Assembly: GCF_000348745.1 (NCBI RefSeq)
Contig: NC_020812.1
Span: forward strand, 1,807,444-1,871,443
Source of the DNA: Micavibrio aeruginosavorus EPB
GTDB taxonomy: Bacteria; Pseudomonadota; Alphaproteobacteria; Micavibrionales; Micavibrionaceae
Length of the DNA stretch: 64,000 nt
Direction of reading: 5' to 3'
Shown in pieces: positions 49,621 to 59,211 of the stretch (its first letter is position 1; every line of letters begins with the position of its first letter). The notes under the pieces were generated by a model. That model had not been told where the DNA came from. It worked only from the letters and a program-made list of their open reading frames with translations, and searched no databases. Made by a program: the position numbers and the translations under genes.

Positions 49621-50382
49621 TTATGGCGCGGGGGCCGCGGTGACGGTGTTTTTCATCCGCAACAGCCAATGCAATCGCGCCGCCAGTTCCCGGTCACTGC
49701 GCCCACGGCGAGCCGGGTCGATAAAGGCATCGGGTTGAAAATGGCGCTGAAACGCCGGGATCAGCTCATCCAGTTTCAGACGCGGGTCATACCCATATTC
49801 CGTCAAGGCCCGGTGCAAATCCGCCGCATTGCCAAGGAAGATATCACCCAGATCGTAATCGCGCTGATCCGGTTGCGGCCACAGGCCAATGCCGCGTGCG
49901 GCCAACCATGCCCAATCCAGTTTTTCACCCGGATCGGGTTTACGCGTGGGTGCAATGTCGGAATGCCCCAGAACGTAATGCGCCGGAATCGGATTGCGCG
50001 ACAGAATACCCCGCACCAGAATGGCCAACGCATCCATCTGCGCCTGGGTGAAATCAACATATCCGTAATTGATGCCGGGGTTGACGATTTCAATCCCGAT
50101 GGAATGGCTGTTGATATCATCACGCCCATCCCACCATGACGCCCCGGCATGCCAGGCCCGTTTATCTTCGGCCACGAATTGTGTGACGGTTCCATCGTAA
50201 TCAATCATGTAATGCGGACTGACCGGACCCGGCGATTTTAGTTTCGGCGGGTTCGCGTCCATATACACGTCTTCGGCATCCTGCGCCGTTTTTGTTCCGG
50301 TGTAATGCAGGATCAGAACGGTTGGCGCAACACCGCCCGCCCGTTCATTGAAGTTTGGTGAATTTTTTGTCCGCATGGTCAT
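49621..50382 (-). CDS. N-acetylmuramoyl-L-alanine amidase (Amidase_2, AmiD/AmpD type)
   Basis: Zinc amidase cleaving the bond between MurNAc and L-Ala in peptidoglycan or anhydro-muropeptides. The 253-residue product has HYTGTKTAQDA (first zinc His), SPHYMIDYDGTVTQFV, DINSHSIGIEIVN, HYVLGHSDIAPTRKPDPG (second His and Asp), then a helical C-terminal domain like a peptidoglycan-binding module. No signal peptide is seen, which favours a cytoplasmic recycling role (AmpD-like), although the sequence has the longer AmiD layout. It is 6 bases downstream of punA. Confidence 0.9.
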   Translation of the reverse strand: MTMRTKNSPNFNERAGGVAPTVLILHYTGTKTAQDAEDVYMDANPPKLKSPGPVSPHYMIDYDGTVTQFVAEDKRAWHAGASWWDGRDDINSHSIGIEIVNPGINYGYVDFTQAQMDALAILVRGILSRNPIPAHYVLGHSDIAPTRKPDPGEKLDWAWLAARGIGLWPQPDQRDYDLGDIFLGNAADLHRALTEYGYDPRLKLDELIPAFQRHFQPDAFIDPARRGRSDRELAARLHWLLRMKNTVTAAPAP

Positions 50383-50388
50383 GGTTTA

Positions 50389-51270
50389 TTATGCCGCTTT
50401 CTTCAAACCCTTTTGCACACCCCAGTCCGAGATAAAACGCAAAACCAGTTTGGTCAGTTTTTGTCCGGCAATCGCCGCCCATTCAATGGTCTGGTCGTGG
50501 CTCAGGGCTTCTTCGCTCATACCCGCGGCCATGTTTGTGATGGCGGAACACCCGACAACCTTCAAACCGCAATGGCGGGCAATGATGCATTCGGATACGG
50601 TCGACATACCAACCGAATCCGCGCCCATCGCCTTGACCATGCGGATTTCCGCCGGGGTTTCGAATGTGGGGCCGAGGAAACCGGCATAGGTCCCTTCGAT
50701 CAGCGGCGTGCCAATCGCGGCCGCCGCATTGAACAAGGTTGCGCGCAATTCGGCATCATACGCATTGTCCATCGGCGGGAAGCGCGGCCCCCACGCATCG
50801 TCATTCGGCCCCGCCAGAACGTTCAGGCCCGTGAAATTGATTTGATCGGCAATGGCAATCAATTCGCCCGCCGGTGCTTCGTGACGCAGTGACCCTGCCG
50901 CGTTGGTCAGGAACAAAACCTCAACCCCCAGCGTTTTCATCGTGCGGATCATCACCTTCAACGGGGCCGGGCCCACACCTTCGTACAAATGCGCGCGGCC
51001 CTTCAGAAAGATGGCCGGAACCCCTTCAATGGTGCCCGCAATCAACGTGCCGGCATGCCCTTCAACACTGGGGCGCGGGAAACCGGGAAGATCGGTGTAG
51101 GGAATCGTGGCCACGACATCCGCCGCATCCGCCACCCCGCCCAGACCAGAGCCCAGGATCACGGCGATTTTCGGCTGCATCCCATTCAGATGCTTCAAAA
51201 TGATATTGGTGGATTCAGCAATCGCGATATCCAGATTCTCATTGTCTTTCTTACGGCCAAAAATGCTCAT
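50389..51270 (-). CDS. punA: Purine nucleoside phosphorylase
   Basis: Trimeric enzyme splitting inosine or guanosine into base and ribose-1-phosphate. The 293-residue product has ILGSGLGGVAD, PRPSVEGHAGTL, LKGRAHLYEGV, LTNAAGSL, MDNAYDAELR, VGMSTVSECI and CSAITNMAAGM, all in the order of the PNP-I family. The start overlaps the MFS stop by 4 bases, so transporter and enzyme are probably co-translated. Confidence 0.94.
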   Translation of the reverse strand: MSIFGRKKDNENLDIAIAESTNIILKHLNGMQPKIAVILGSGLGGVADAADVVATIPYTDLPGFPRPSVEGHAGTLIAGTIEGVPAIFLKGRAHLYEGVGPAPLKVMIRTMKTLGVEVLFLTNAAGSLRHEAPAGELIAIADQINFTGLNVLAGPNDDAWGPRFPPMDNAYDAELRATLFNAAAAIGTPLIEGTYAGFLGPTFETPAEIRMVKAMGADSVGMSTVSECIIARHCGLKVVGCSAITNMAAGMSEEALSHDQTIEWAAIAGQKLTKLVLRFISDWGVQKGLKKAA

Positions 51271-52604
51271 TCTTCGGGTTCCTCTTCTTCGTCGTGAATT
51301 GTAAACAAAAACGCCATTCCGACAATCCAGAACAGCAGAATACTGACCATACCAGCGCGTTGCGTTTCAAAGGTCGCAACGGCCAGCCCATAAACAAACG
51401 GCCCCACCATCGCCACGGCCCGCCCGGTAAAGGAATACAGACCATAAGATTGCGCGACCAGTTCCGGCGGCGACAGGCGCGCGACATAGGTCCGGCTGGC
51501 CGATTGCACCGGGCCGATAAACAGGCCAAGCGCCAGCGCCAGGAACGTAAACAGCATTTTATCCTGTGCCAGCAAGACAGCAGCCCCGGCCAAGATCAAT
51601 CCGGTCAGCGACAGGATCAACGTCTGGCGCGATCCGCGATCATCATCCATGCCCGCGAACAACGCCGCCCCGATGCCCGATGATACGTTCAACAAAATGG
51701 CAAAGATCAGCAAGTCGGTGAACGACATGGCGAACGTCGCCGCCGCGTACAATCCACCCATGGCAAACAAGGTATTCAAACCATCACGGTAAATGGCGCT
51801 GCCGATCAGGAAACGCACCATGTTTTTCTGCCGTCCAACAGTGTGGACGGATTCTTTCAACTGGCGCAAACCGCGGCGCACAGATTCCATGACGGAGATT
51901 TGTGACCGTGCCACGTCCCCCGTCCAGATCAGCATCGGGATGGTAAACAACCCAAACCACACGGCCACCAGCGGCGCGACAAGACGCAGATTCTGCCCGC
52001 CGTCTTCCGATACGGGAAGGAAGGGCGGAACATCACCAAGCCCCACCAACCCAAACAGGGACAGCGCCAGACAAATCAGCCCGCCCATATATCCCATACC
52101 CCACGCCCACCCGGACACACGGCCGATCAAACGGTGCGGCGCGATATGGGGCAACATGGCATTGTTGAACACCAGCGCAATTTCATAGGCCACGTTCGCC
52201 ATGACAAGCAACGTCAACACAAAGGCGATATTACCCGGCGAGCCATTCGGTTCGCCGAAATACATCAGGGCCGTGCAAATAATGCAAATCGCACTGAAAA
52301 TTCCGACCCAGGGTTTACGGGCGCCAAAATGGTCGGCAATCGCCCCCAAAACCGGGCTGAGCACCGCGATGATCAAACCGGAAATACCGATCGCCATTCC
52401 CCATTGCGCCGTTCCGGACACTTCGTTACCAACAATATTGCGGGCAAAAAAGACGGAGAAAATAAACGTGATAATCACCGTGGCGAAAGCCGAGTTGGCC
52501 CAGTCATACAGGCACCACGCCGCAATTGATCGCCGTGTTGTGCGATCAAGCGGTAAAGACGGCGATGGGACCGCTGGCGCGGCCATACCGGAAGACCCAA
52601 TCAT
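51267..52604 (-). CDS. MFS transporter, UMF1 / Atg22-like family
   Basis: Inner-membrane carrier of about twelve helices and 445 residues. The N-terminal AWCLYDWANSAFATVI is the hallmark of the UMF1 family. Also seen: ADHFGARKPWVGIF between helices 2 and 3, and LPHIAPHRLIGRVSGWAWGMGYMGG. The substrate is not known for the family; overlap with punA hints at nucleosides or related compounds, which is inference. AGGAG lies upstream of ATG 52604. Confidence 0.85.
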   Translation of the reverse strand: MIGSSGMAAPAVPSPSLPLDRTTRRSIAAWCLYDWANSAFATVIITFIFSVFFARNIVGNEVSGTAQWGMAIGISGLIIAVLSPVLGAIADHFGARKPWVGIFSAICIICTALMYFGEPNGSPGNIAFVLTLLVMANVAYEIALVFNNAMLPHIAPHRLIGRVSGWAWGMGYMGGLICLALSLFGLVGLGDVPPFLPVSEDGGQNLRLVAPLVAVWFGLFTIPMLIWTGDVARSQISVMESVRRGLRQLKESVHTVGRQKNMVRFLIGSAIYRDGLNTLFAMGGLYAAATFAMSFTDLLIFAILLNVSSGIGAALFAGMDDDRGSRQTLILSLTGLILAGAAVLLAQDKMLFTFLALALGLFIGPVQSASRTYVARLSPPELVAQSYGLYSFTGRAVAMVGPFVYGLAVATFETQRAGMVSILLFWIVGMAFLFTIHDEEEEPEE

Positions 52605-52670
52605 AAGGGGGCCTTTTCTCCTGTTTCCAATGAATTAGATAGTTATAATAGCTAAACGATTGGACCTGAA

Positions 52671-53351
52671 ATGAAAAGCCGGATTTCCCGATTATCCCGT
52701 CCCTTTCCGCTGATTTTATTAGCGATTTTGCTCGCTTTTTATGCGTTTGCAGCAAAAGCGACCGATGGGACCATCACGGCCAAACCCAATAACCCTGATT
52801 TGGTGAGTACCATGCCCGACAATCTTCCAAAAGCGACCTTTGCCGGTGGATGTTTCTGGTGTCTGGAAAGTGAATTCAGAAAACAGCCCGGCGTTGTCTA
52901 CACCGTCTCCGGCTATGCCGGGGGCCATGTTGAAAACCCCAGTTATGAACAGGTGAGCCAGGGCCGCACCGGCCATGCCGAAGCGCTGGAAATTTATTAC
53001 GACCCTGAAAAAACGGATTACCAGACTTTGCTCGACCACTTCCTGCGCCGTGCGCATGACCCGACAACCAAGGATGCGCAATGGGTCGATCATGGATCGC
53101 AATATCGCTCAGCGATTTTTTACCATGACGATGCCCAGAAACAGATGGCCGAGGACACCATCGCCCGGATCAATGCCGAGAAAATTTACAAAAACCCCAT
53201 CGTAACCGAAGTGGTTGCAGCGCCGACATTCTGGCCGGCGGAGGATTACCACCAGCAATATTACGAGAAGTATGAAGATCGCACCGGCCAGGCCCATGTC
53301 CGCGTGATCGCGAAAGAGAAAATAAAGTCGGAAAAATATGGCACAAAATAA
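52671..53351 (+). CDS. msrA: Exported peptide-methionine (S)-S-oxide reductase
   Basis: Reduces S-form methionine sulfoxide. The 226-residue product has an N-terminal hydrophobic segment (PLILLAILLAFYAFA) indicating export or membrane anchoring, then FAGGCFWCLESEF with catalytic C61 and the nearby C64, VVYTVSGYAGGH, SQGRTGHAEALEIYYD, HDPTTKDAQWVDHGSQYRS and AEDYHQQYYEK. It is about 50 residues longer than cytosolic MsrA because of the leader. It overlaps the DUF167 gene by 14 bases. Confidence 0.95.
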   Translation: MKSRISRLSRPFPLILLAILLAFYAFAAKATDGTITAKPNNPDLVSTMPDNLPKATFAGGCFWCLESEFRKQPGVVYTVSGYAGGHVENPSYEQVSQGRTGHAEALEIYYDPEKTDYQTLLDHFLRRAHDPTTKDAQWVDHGSQYRSAIFYHDDAQKQMAEDTIARINAEKIYKNPIVTEVVAAPTFWPAEDYHQQYYEKYEDRTGQAHVRVIAKEKIKSEKYGTK

Positions 53352-53640
53352 CGCATTGGATGGTGCCATATTGCACATCCGCCTGTCCCCCGGCGCATCA
53401 TCGGACGGATTTCGCGGGTGGATGGTGGATGAACAAGGGCGCAATATCCTGAAAATCAGCGTGACCGCCATTGCCGAAAACGGCAAAGCCAATGACGCGC
53501 TGATCAAGCTCCTGTCCAAAACACTCAAGCACCCCAAAACCGCGATTGAAATTCGTAGCGGCCACACCGACCGGAACAAGGTTTTGTATTTTGATGGATT
53601 GGATGAAAGTTTGATTGAGGCCGCATTCCCAAAAACCTAG
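53338..53640 (+). CDS. DUF167 (UPF0235 / YggU) family protein
   Basis: A 100-residue cytoplasmic protein of unknown function. Marks: ILHIRLSPGASSDGFRG, LKISVTAIAENGKANDALIKLLSK and IEIRSGHTDRNKVL, all typical of the family. It starts inside msrA (14-base overlap), so the two are co-transcribed. Confidence 0.9.
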   Translation: MAQNNALDGAILHIRLSPGASSDGFRGWMVDEQGRNILKISVTAIAENGKANDALIKLLSKTLKHPKTAIEIRSGHTDRNKVLYFDGLDESLIEAAFPKT

Positions 53641-53670
53641 CCTCTACACTCGTCATCCCGGCACAGGTCA

Positions 53671-53703
53671 AATAAAAAAGGCACCCGATTGGGTGCCTTC
53701 TTA
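53671..53703. terminator. Bidirectional terminator after the DUF167 gene
   Basis: GGCACCC (53680-53686) pairs with GGGTGCC (53691-53697), with A-rich sequence before and T-rich sequence after, so it can end both the msrA unit and the convergent DUF1761 unit. A fragment matching the dispersed repeat (CGTCATCCCGGC) lies just upstream at 53651-53662. Confidence 0.85.
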
Positions 53704-53720
53704 TTGAAGAATGTAAGCCC

Positions 53721-54152
53721 CTATGTCGCGGCTTTCAGCAAGTCGGCCATAACGATATGCGTCACCGCGAACAGGTAATACCCGCCCAATTGATACGCGC
53801 TGTCGATGGCCACGGCATTCAACGGATAACCGGTATAAAACGCGCCCATAATTGTCGGCGGCATGGCAAAAGCCACCCACAGCAAACATGCCAGCGAAAT
53901 CAAACCTGGTGCCGAATGAATATCCATCGCCACAACGAAGAAGGAGAAGAAGAACGCCGCCATCATCCACAGCATAAAGGACACAACAATCGGCAACGGC
54001 GTCGGGTGCATTTCACCCAGCCCCTTGCCGCGGGCTTCCACCCATTTCTTGCCCAAAACTTTCGGATGATACCAGAGCAAACCAAGAAGGAAGGCCGCCA
54101 TACCCGATACAACGGTTTCAACGATCGGAAACGCAAAGCCTGAAAATTCCAT
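53721..54152 (-). CDS. DUF1761 family membrane protein
   Basis: The 143-residue protein has four hydrophobic helices. The motif LLWYHPKVLGKKWVEARG near the N-terminus and the later LLWVAFAMPP match DUF1761, a family of unknown function. AGGAGG lies 7 bases before ATG 54152. It is downstream of sdhB on the same strand, 42 bases away, and probably shares its transcript. Confidence 0.78.
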   Translation of the reverse strand: MEFSGFAFPIVETVVSGMAAFLLGLLWYHPKVLGKKWVEARGKGLGEMHPTPLPIVVSFMLWMMAAFFFSFFVVAMDIHSAPGLISLACLLWVAFAMPPTIMGAFYTGYPLNAVAIDSAYQLGGYYLFAVTHIVMADLLKAAT

Positions 54153-54194
54153 TCTGATCCTCCTGATAAATTATTTTTAAAGATGACGCCCCAA

Positions 54195-54992
54195 TTATGC
54201 CTGGCGCGCCACCATCAATTTTTTCAATTCGGCAATCGCCTTCGCCGGGTTCAACCCCTTCGGACAGGCGTTGGTGCAGTTCATGATCGTGTGGCAACGA
54301 TACAGGCGGAACGGATCTTCCAGTTGATCCAGACGCTCGCCTGTGGCTTCGTCGCGGGAATCAATCACCCAGCGATAGGATTGCATCAAAATCGCCGGCC
54401 CCATGAAACGGTCACCATTCCACCAATAACTGGGGCACGATGTCGAGCAGCAGAAGCACAGAATGCACGCCGCCGGACCGCGGCCATCACTGCCGTTCAG
54501 CAGATCAGCATCTTCGGCGCTTTGCAGACGCTCGCGCGTCGGGGCCGGGGATTCCGTTTTCATCCACGGTTCAATCGATTGGTATTGCGCAACGATGTGC
54601 GTCTGGTCCGGGACCAGATCTTTCACCACCGGCATATGCGGCAACGGAGAAATTTTAGCATCGCCGCTGATCTCGCTGATCGGCTTCAAACAGGCGAGCG
54701 TGTTTTTGCCGTCAATGTTCATGGCGCAGGACCCGCAAATCCCCTCGCGGCAGGAACGGCGGAAGGTCAGCGTGGAATCGACGTCGTTCTTAATATGGAT
54801 CAGCGCGTCCAAAACCATCGGGCCGCATTTTTCCAGATCGATTTCATAGCGATCTTCGCGCGGGTTTTCATCCGTCTCCGGATCCCAGCGGTAAATCTTG
54901 AAAGTCTTTTTCTTTTTCGCGCCCTCGCCCGCGGCTTTCACCGTGCGGCCGGGTTTGACTTTGGAATGCTGAGGCAGAGACAATTGAACCAT
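54195..54992 (-). CDS. sdhB: Succinate dehydrogenase iron-sulfur subunit
   Basis: Passes electrons from SdhA to the quinone site. The 265-residue product starts [15 protein letters not shown], has the [2Fe-2S] cysteines ([18 protein letters not shown] and LAC) and the [4Fe-4S]/[3Fe-4S] sets ([16 protein letters not shown] and [11 protein letters not shown]). A GTG at 55007 would add five residues; ATG 54992 fits the family. Unusually, sdhB is about 2 kb from sdhCDA, separated by three genes and two terminator-like elements. Confidence 0.97.
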   Translation of the reverse strand: MVQLSLPQHSKVKPGRTVKAAGEGAKKKKTFKIYRWDPETDENPREDRYEIDLEKCGPMVLDALIHIKNDVDSTLTFRRSCREGICGSCAMNIDGKNTLACLKPISEISGDAKISPLPHMPVVKDLVPDQTHIVAQYQSIEPWMKTESPAPTRERLQSAEDADLLNGSDGRGPAACILCFCCSTSCPSYWWNGDRFMGPAILMQSYRWVIDSRDEATGERLDQLEDPFRLYRCHTIMNCTNACPKGLNPAKAIAELKKLMVARQA

Positions 54993-55164
54993 GATGGCAG
55001 ACGTCACATTGAAGTTTGTTGGAAAAACCCGCCCGTCGAATATTCCATAAAACAGTATAAATCGGGAGCGGTTACGCTTCCTTTAAAGTACGCTTTTGCA
55101 GGCGCAAAGAAAAGGCGAAAAAACGCCCTTTTCCTGTGAAAAATGTGCGGGTTAGACCGATTTG

Positions 55165-55542
55165 TCAGGAGGGATTGAACGACCCGGGCTTCAAAGACCG
55201 TAATGTGCCCACGGCGACACAGGCCCCCTTGATCCCCCCGTTCACAACGGTGGTGAAACGGCGGCTTAAATCGTTGATCTGCGCTTCATGGTGGGCACGC
55301 TGTACGGTGTCCAGCGTCGGCTGAAACTCCGCCTGCAGGCGCTGAATCTCATCGCCAATCGCCTTGCGGGCCTTTAACCGCAGGTCACGGGTCATGTCAT
55401 TGACTTTATCATTGAAGGCGTCCCACAGGCTCCGGCGCGGGTCCGGCGGCCCACCAGCCCCTCCGCCACGGCGTCGTTCCTCCGCCTCGACATCATGCCA
55501 GGTGGCGGCGCGCACTTTGGGAATTTCATTATAATACGCCAA
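55165..55542 (-). CDS. Hypothetical protein, TTG start
   Basis: The 125-residue product begins (M/L)AYYNEIPKVRAATW, has a basic, Gly/Arg-rich stretch (EERRRGGGAGGPPDPRR), and a long charged helix (LKARKAIGDEIQRLQAEF, then TVQRAHHEAQINDLSRRF) likely to form a coiled coil, ending in a small hydrophobic patch (GGIKGACVAVG). AAAGGA 8 bases before TTG 55542 supports this start. I recognise no family. It faces the same way as sdhB, 172 bases upstream of it. Confidence 0.55.
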   Translation of the reverse strand: MAYYNEIPKVRAATWHDVEAEERRRGGGAGGPPDPRRSLWDAFNDKVNDMTRDLRLKARKAIGDEIQRLQAEFQPTLDTVQRAHHEAQINDLSRRFTTVVNGGIKGACVAVGTLRSLKPGSFNPS

Positions 55543-55647
55543 AATCGCATCCTTTCGCGGGACGAATACGACAAGTATCGCAATAAAATACCACGAAAAG
55601 TGTTAATGCAGCAATAAAATGCCCCTGCCCTTATGGCGAGGACCGCG

Positions 55648-56568
55648 TTATTTGGGCTTGTGAATCTGCTGGATTTGCCAGGTCACAAAATCCCGAACCG
55701 ACACGGCCACGCGCCCATCCGGTCCGGCGGGGGGGAAATAATCGGGCGCGGCCCCTTCCGCCACCTGATTGAATTTCTTCAACGGGGTCAGGATGACATC
55801 GGGATTGGGATGCACGAAAAACACAATGGTCTGACGCGGGGAATGGGCTTCGACCCGGTGCCATGATGGTTTCAAATCATTGTTGGTCATCAACCCCAGC
55901 ATCATGCCGCCATTCAGGATCAGCTCGTCATCGCCCTCCGCAACGACGGCATGCTCGTGACCATCGCGTGCCGTCACGAACAAGCCCGGTTCATCCGCGC
56001 GCAACCATGTCAGGAAGTTCAGGTCGAGGTGATTGGCAGCACTGCCCGCTTTCGGGTAATGCAGCAGACGCATCATGCTCAAACTATCCTGCAATTTATC
56101 ATCAAAGAAATTTTCATCTTCGCCCATATACACAGCCAACGGCTTCACCACGCGGGCGGTCAGATCCTCAAACGCCGCATACAACGTTGTCATTGATGGC
56201 TTGAACGACGATTGACGCGGTACGGTCAGGATTTTCTGTTCCTGTCCGGCCAGTGGATGGCCCGATGGCAATCGGGTGCGAATATTCCATTGTTCTTTCA
56301 TGTCCGGAATATTTTGCCCGCGCGCCGTTTCATGGTTGCGCGAATATCCGATCAATCCTTCGTTGCCATGATGCTGGTGACGATCTTTCGTCGCCGGGCG
56401 TTTGCGGAAAAACTGACGCGCATTGTCCTCGGCCTGGGTGATGATGTCTTTTGAAATGCCGTGGCCGCGCACGCGGACAAACCCGAAATCATGGAATGCC
56501 TTGCCAAAAGCGGCGGCGAACCCAACCGGGTCGGCATCATAGTCACGCAAATCAAAAACGGGGATCAT
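55648..56568 (-). CDS. 2-oxoglutarate/Fe(II)-dependent dioxygenase, isopenicillin-N-synthase-like
   Basis: The 306-residue product has the DIOX_N start (IPVFDLRDYDADPVGFAAAFG; GFVRVRGHGIS) and the 2OG-FeII_Oxy core: metal HxD in AANHLDLNFLTWL, distal His in SWHRVEAH, and HSPRQTIVFFV in the place of the R-x-S cosubstrate motif. These match the plant-like/IPNS branch found widely in bacteria. Substrate unknown. GGGAG precedes ATG 56568. Confidence 0.9.
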   Translation of the reverse strand: MIPVFDLRDYDADPVGFAAAFGKAFHDFGFVRVRGHGISKDIITQAEDNARQFFRKRPATKDRHQHHGNEGLIGYSRNHETARGQNIPDMKEQWNIRTRLPSGHPLAGQEQKILTVPRQSSFKPSMTTLYAAFEDLTARVVKPLAVYMGEDENFFDDKLQDSLSMMRLLHYPKAGSAANHLDLNFLTWLRADEPGLFVTARDGHEHAVVAEGDDELILNGGMMLGLMTNNDLKPSWHRVEAHSPRQTIVFFVHPNPDVILTPLKKFNQVAEGAAPDYFPPAGPDGRVAVSVRDFVTWQIQQIHKPK

Positions 56569-56746
56569 GCCCGGTTACTCCCTGATAAGTGGTACTTTAT
56601 TATTTTTCATACTGATTCCACAGGGGCGGCGGGCTGTAAAGCCCTCCCCGCGCGATTCGGGGGTCAATCCCGTACTTTTCAACGCCCACAGAGTCTGGCA
56701 TCCTCGAACCCAGCCGATAACCCCGTCTTAAACAAAGGATATCCCC

Positions 56747-56938
56747 ATGCCCATCGTCCAGATCCATTTGATCGAAGGCCGCACCGTGGACCAAAAACGC
56801 GCGCTGGTCGAAAAAGTCACCGCCGCCGTCTGCGAATCCGTCAACGTCACCCCGGAACACGTCAAAATCATCCTGTCCGACATGGCCAAACATGATTACG
56901 CGATTGGCGGGGTATTGAAATTGGATGAGAAGAAGTAA
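56747..56938 (+). CDS. 4-oxalocrotonate tautomerase family protein
   Basis: The 63-residue enzyme has catalytic Pro1 after Met removal (MPIVQIHLIEGRTVDQKRAL) and the family helix (VTAAVCESVNVTPEHVKIIL). Arg at the usual position 11 or 12 is present (GRTVD). AAAGGA lies 7 bases before ATG 56747. It is alone on the plus strand among minus-strand genes and ends at a bidirectional terminator shared with sdhA. Confidence 0.9.
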   Translation: MPIVQIHLIEGRTVDQKRALVEKVTAAVCESVNVTPEHVKIILSDMAKHDYAIGGVLKLDEKK

Positions 56939-56960
56939 TCCGCACGCAAACGAACACAAT

Positions 56961-56990
56961 AAAAAAGCCCCCGTTTACCGGGGGCTTTTG
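56961..56990. terminator. Bidirectional terminator between the tautomerase gene and sdhA
   Basis: GCCCCCG (56967-56973) pairs with CGGGGGC (56979-56985), with an A run before and TTTT after, 22 bases past the tautomerase stop and just beyond the sdhA stop. Confidence 0.88.
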
Positions 56991-56995
56991 AATTT

Positions 56996-58786
56996 TTAGT
57001 ACACACGCGCTTTCGGCGGGACTGGTTCGACTTCGTTGGTCAAGGTGTGCAGGTTGACCGGGCGGTAGCCGATGGAGTGGCTGCCATCCGCACCCACCCA
57101 TGTCACACTGTGCTTCAACCAGTTTTGGTCATCGCGTTCGGAGAAATCTTCACGCGCGTGGGCGCCACGGCTTTCCTGACGGTTCAGGGCCGATTGGATC
57201 GTGGCGACGGATTGATACAACAGGTTATCCAGCTCCAGCGTTTCAACCAGATCGGTGTTGAACACCAGGGATCGATCGCTGACACCAATATCACCGCGTG
57301 CGGCAAAGCACTTCGCGATTTTCTCGCACCCTTCGGCCAGAACATCGCCGGTGCGGAAAACGGCGGCGTGGTCCTGCATCGCCTTTTGCATTTCTAGGCG
57401 CAGTTTCGCCGTCGGGGTTGAACCCGATGCGTTGCGGTAGCCATCGAAACGCGCCAGCGCGCCATCCAGATGATCGGACGGCAAGGCACGGTGCGGGGCA
57501 CCGGGGCGAACAATATCCGCCGCACGGATCGCCGCGGCCCGGCCAAACACGACCAGATCGAGCAGAGAGTTCGAGCCCAAACGGTTCGCGCCGTGAACGG
57601 ATACGCATGCCGCTTCACCAATCGCCATCAGGCCCGGCACAACGCGGTGCGGATCATTGGCGGTCGGGTTCAGCACTTCGGTATTCACGTTGGTCGGAAT
57701 GCCACCCATGTTGTAGTGAACGGTCGGCAGAACCGGAATCGGTTCCTTCGTCACATCAACACCGGCAAACACGCGGGCGGATTCGGCAATACCCGGCAGA
57801 CGGGAATGGATGATATCCGGGTCCAAATGTTCAAGGTGCAGGTGAATATGATCCTTGTCCTTGCCAACGCCGCGCCCTTCGCGAATTTCGATGGTCATGG
57901 AGCGGGATACAACGTCACGCGACGCCAGGTCCTTCGCGCTCGGCGCGTAACGTTCCATGAAACGCTCGCCCTCGCTGTTGGTCAGGTAACCGCCCTCGCC
58001 ACGCACACCTTCGGTGATCAGGCAACCGGCACCGTAAATGCCCGTCGGGTGGAATTGAACGAATTCCATGTCCTGCATCGGCAGGCCGGCGCGCAGAACC
58101 ATACCGCCGCCATCACCCGTGCAGGTGTGTGCCGACGTGCAGGAGAAATACGCACGGCCATATCCGCCCGTGGCCAGAACGGTCTGGTGACCGCGGAAAC
58201 GGTGCAATGTGCCCGTGTTCAAATCCCACGCCAAAACGCCCGCGCATTCGCCGTCCGGCGTCATGATCAGGTCGAGGGCGAAATATTCAACGAAGAATTC
58301 AGCCTTATGCTTCAACGCCTGTTGATACAGCGTGTGCAAAATGGCGTGGCCCGTCCGGTCCGCCGCCGCACACGTCCGCTGGGCCGTGCCCTTGCCGTAG
58401 TGCGTGGTCATGCCGCCGAAGGCGCGTTGATAAATTTTTCCTTCCGGTGTGCGGGAAAACGGCACGCCGTAATGCTCCAGTTCGATAATCGCCGGAATGG
58501 CTTCGCGGCACATATATTCGATGGCATCCTGGTCGCCCAGCCAGTCCGACCCCTTGATGGTGTCATAGAAGTGGAAGCGCCAGTCATCTTCACCCATGTT
58601 ACCCAGCGCGGCGGAAATACCGCCCTGTGCCGCAACGGTGTGGGAGCGTGTCGGGAACACTTTGGTGATACAGGCGGTTTTCAAACCCTTTTCCGCCATG
58701 CCGAACGTGGCGCGCAGACCCGCCCCGCCGCCACCGACAACGATGACATCATAGAAATGATCGACGATTTGATACGCGTTGGTCAT
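56996..58786 (-). CDS. sdhA: Succinate dehydrogenase flavoprotein subunit
   Basis: Oxidises succinate to fumarate with covalently bound FAD. The 596-residue product has the FAD fold ([14 protein letters not shown]), the His-flavin site ([16 protein letters not shown]), the active-site region ([20 protein letters not shown]) and [17 protein letters not shown]. Length is normal. It follows sdhD by 12 bases. A terminator directly follows it, so sdhB is not in this transcript. Confidence 0.98.
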   Translation of the reverse strand: MTNAYQIVDHFYDVIVVGGGGAGLRATFGMAEKGLKTACITKVFPTRSHTVAAQGGISAALGNMGEDDWRFHFYDTIKGSDWLGDQDAIEYMCREAIPAIIELEHYGVPFSRTPEGKIYQRAFGGMTTHYGKGTAQRTCAAADRTGHAILHTLYQQALKHKAEFFVEYFALDLIMTPDGECAGVLAWDLNTGTLHRFRGHQTVLATGGYGRAYFSCTSAHTCTGDGGGMVLRAGLPMQDMEFVQFHPTGIYGAGCLITEGVRGEGGYLTNSEGERFMERYAPSAKDLASRDVVSRSMTIEIREGRGVGKDKDHIHLHLEHLDPDIIHSRLPGIAESARVFAGVDVTKEPIPVLPTVHYNMGGIPTNVNTEVLNPTANDPHRVVPGLMAIGEAACVSVHGANRLGSNSLLDLVVFGRAAAIRAADIVRPGAPHRALPSDHLDGALARFDGYRNASGSTPTAKLRLEMQKAMQDHAAVFRTGDVLAEGCEKIAKCFAARGDIGVSDRSLVFNTDLVETLELDNLLYQSVATIQSALNRQESRGAHAREDFSERDDQNWLKHSVTWVGADGSHSIGYRPVNLHTLTNEVEPVPPKARVY

Positions 58787-58798
58787 GGTTATGCGCCC

Positions 58799-59197
58799 TT
58801 ACGCAAATGCGATTTTGAGGATGGAGAAAATACCGGCAACGCCAGCAGCAATAAACGCCAGACGGATCGCCGCCAGCTTCACGATTTTGAATCCTTCGTT
58901 ATGCACGTAGTCCTCAACCACCACCTGTGTGCCCAGAACGGCATGGTAGAAGGTCGACAGGATCGTCAGAATCATCAATACCGCATTGACCGGATGCGCC
59001 AGCCATACCGTGAACGTGTCATACGTCCACACCGGCATTTGCGTGACCGTCCAGATCAACCAGCCCATCAGGCCCAGGTTGGACACAGCCGTAATGCGCT
59101 GGTGCCACCAATGCGTCACACCGGAATGGGCCGCGCCCAGACCACGCGCACGCGCCAACGGGTTTTTATGCGGTGTATCGTTCCATTTCATCGACAT
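58799..59197 (-). CDS. sdhD: Succinate dehydrogenase membrane anchor subunit
   Basis: The 132-residue three-helix protein helps bind heme b and quinone. It starts MSMKWNDTPHKNPLARARGL, has THWWHQRITAVSN, and a later STFYHAVLGTQVVVEDYVH carrying the likely heme histidine and conserved Asp-Tyr. ATG 59197 was chosen over the upstream open frame because homologues begin at about this place. It lies 14 bases after sdhC. Confidence 0.94.
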   Translation of the reverse strand: MSMKWNDTPHKNPLARARGLGAAHSGVTHWWHQRITAVSNLGLMGWLIWTVTQMPVWTYDTFTVWLAHPVNAVLMILTILSTFYHAVLGTQVVVEDYVHNEGFKIVKLAAIRLAFIAAGVAGIFSILKIAFA

Positions 59198-59211
59198 GTT
59201 CAAAACCCCGA

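Noticed and set aside
55105-55135. Hairpin AAAAGGCG...CGCCCTTTT upstream of sdhB as a terminator
   Set aside because: The stem has a bulge and the T run is broken on both strands; too weak to list.
54183-55139. Plus-strand open frame (318 codons) opposite sdhB
   Set aside because: Shadow of sdhB; no ribosome site or recognisable motif.
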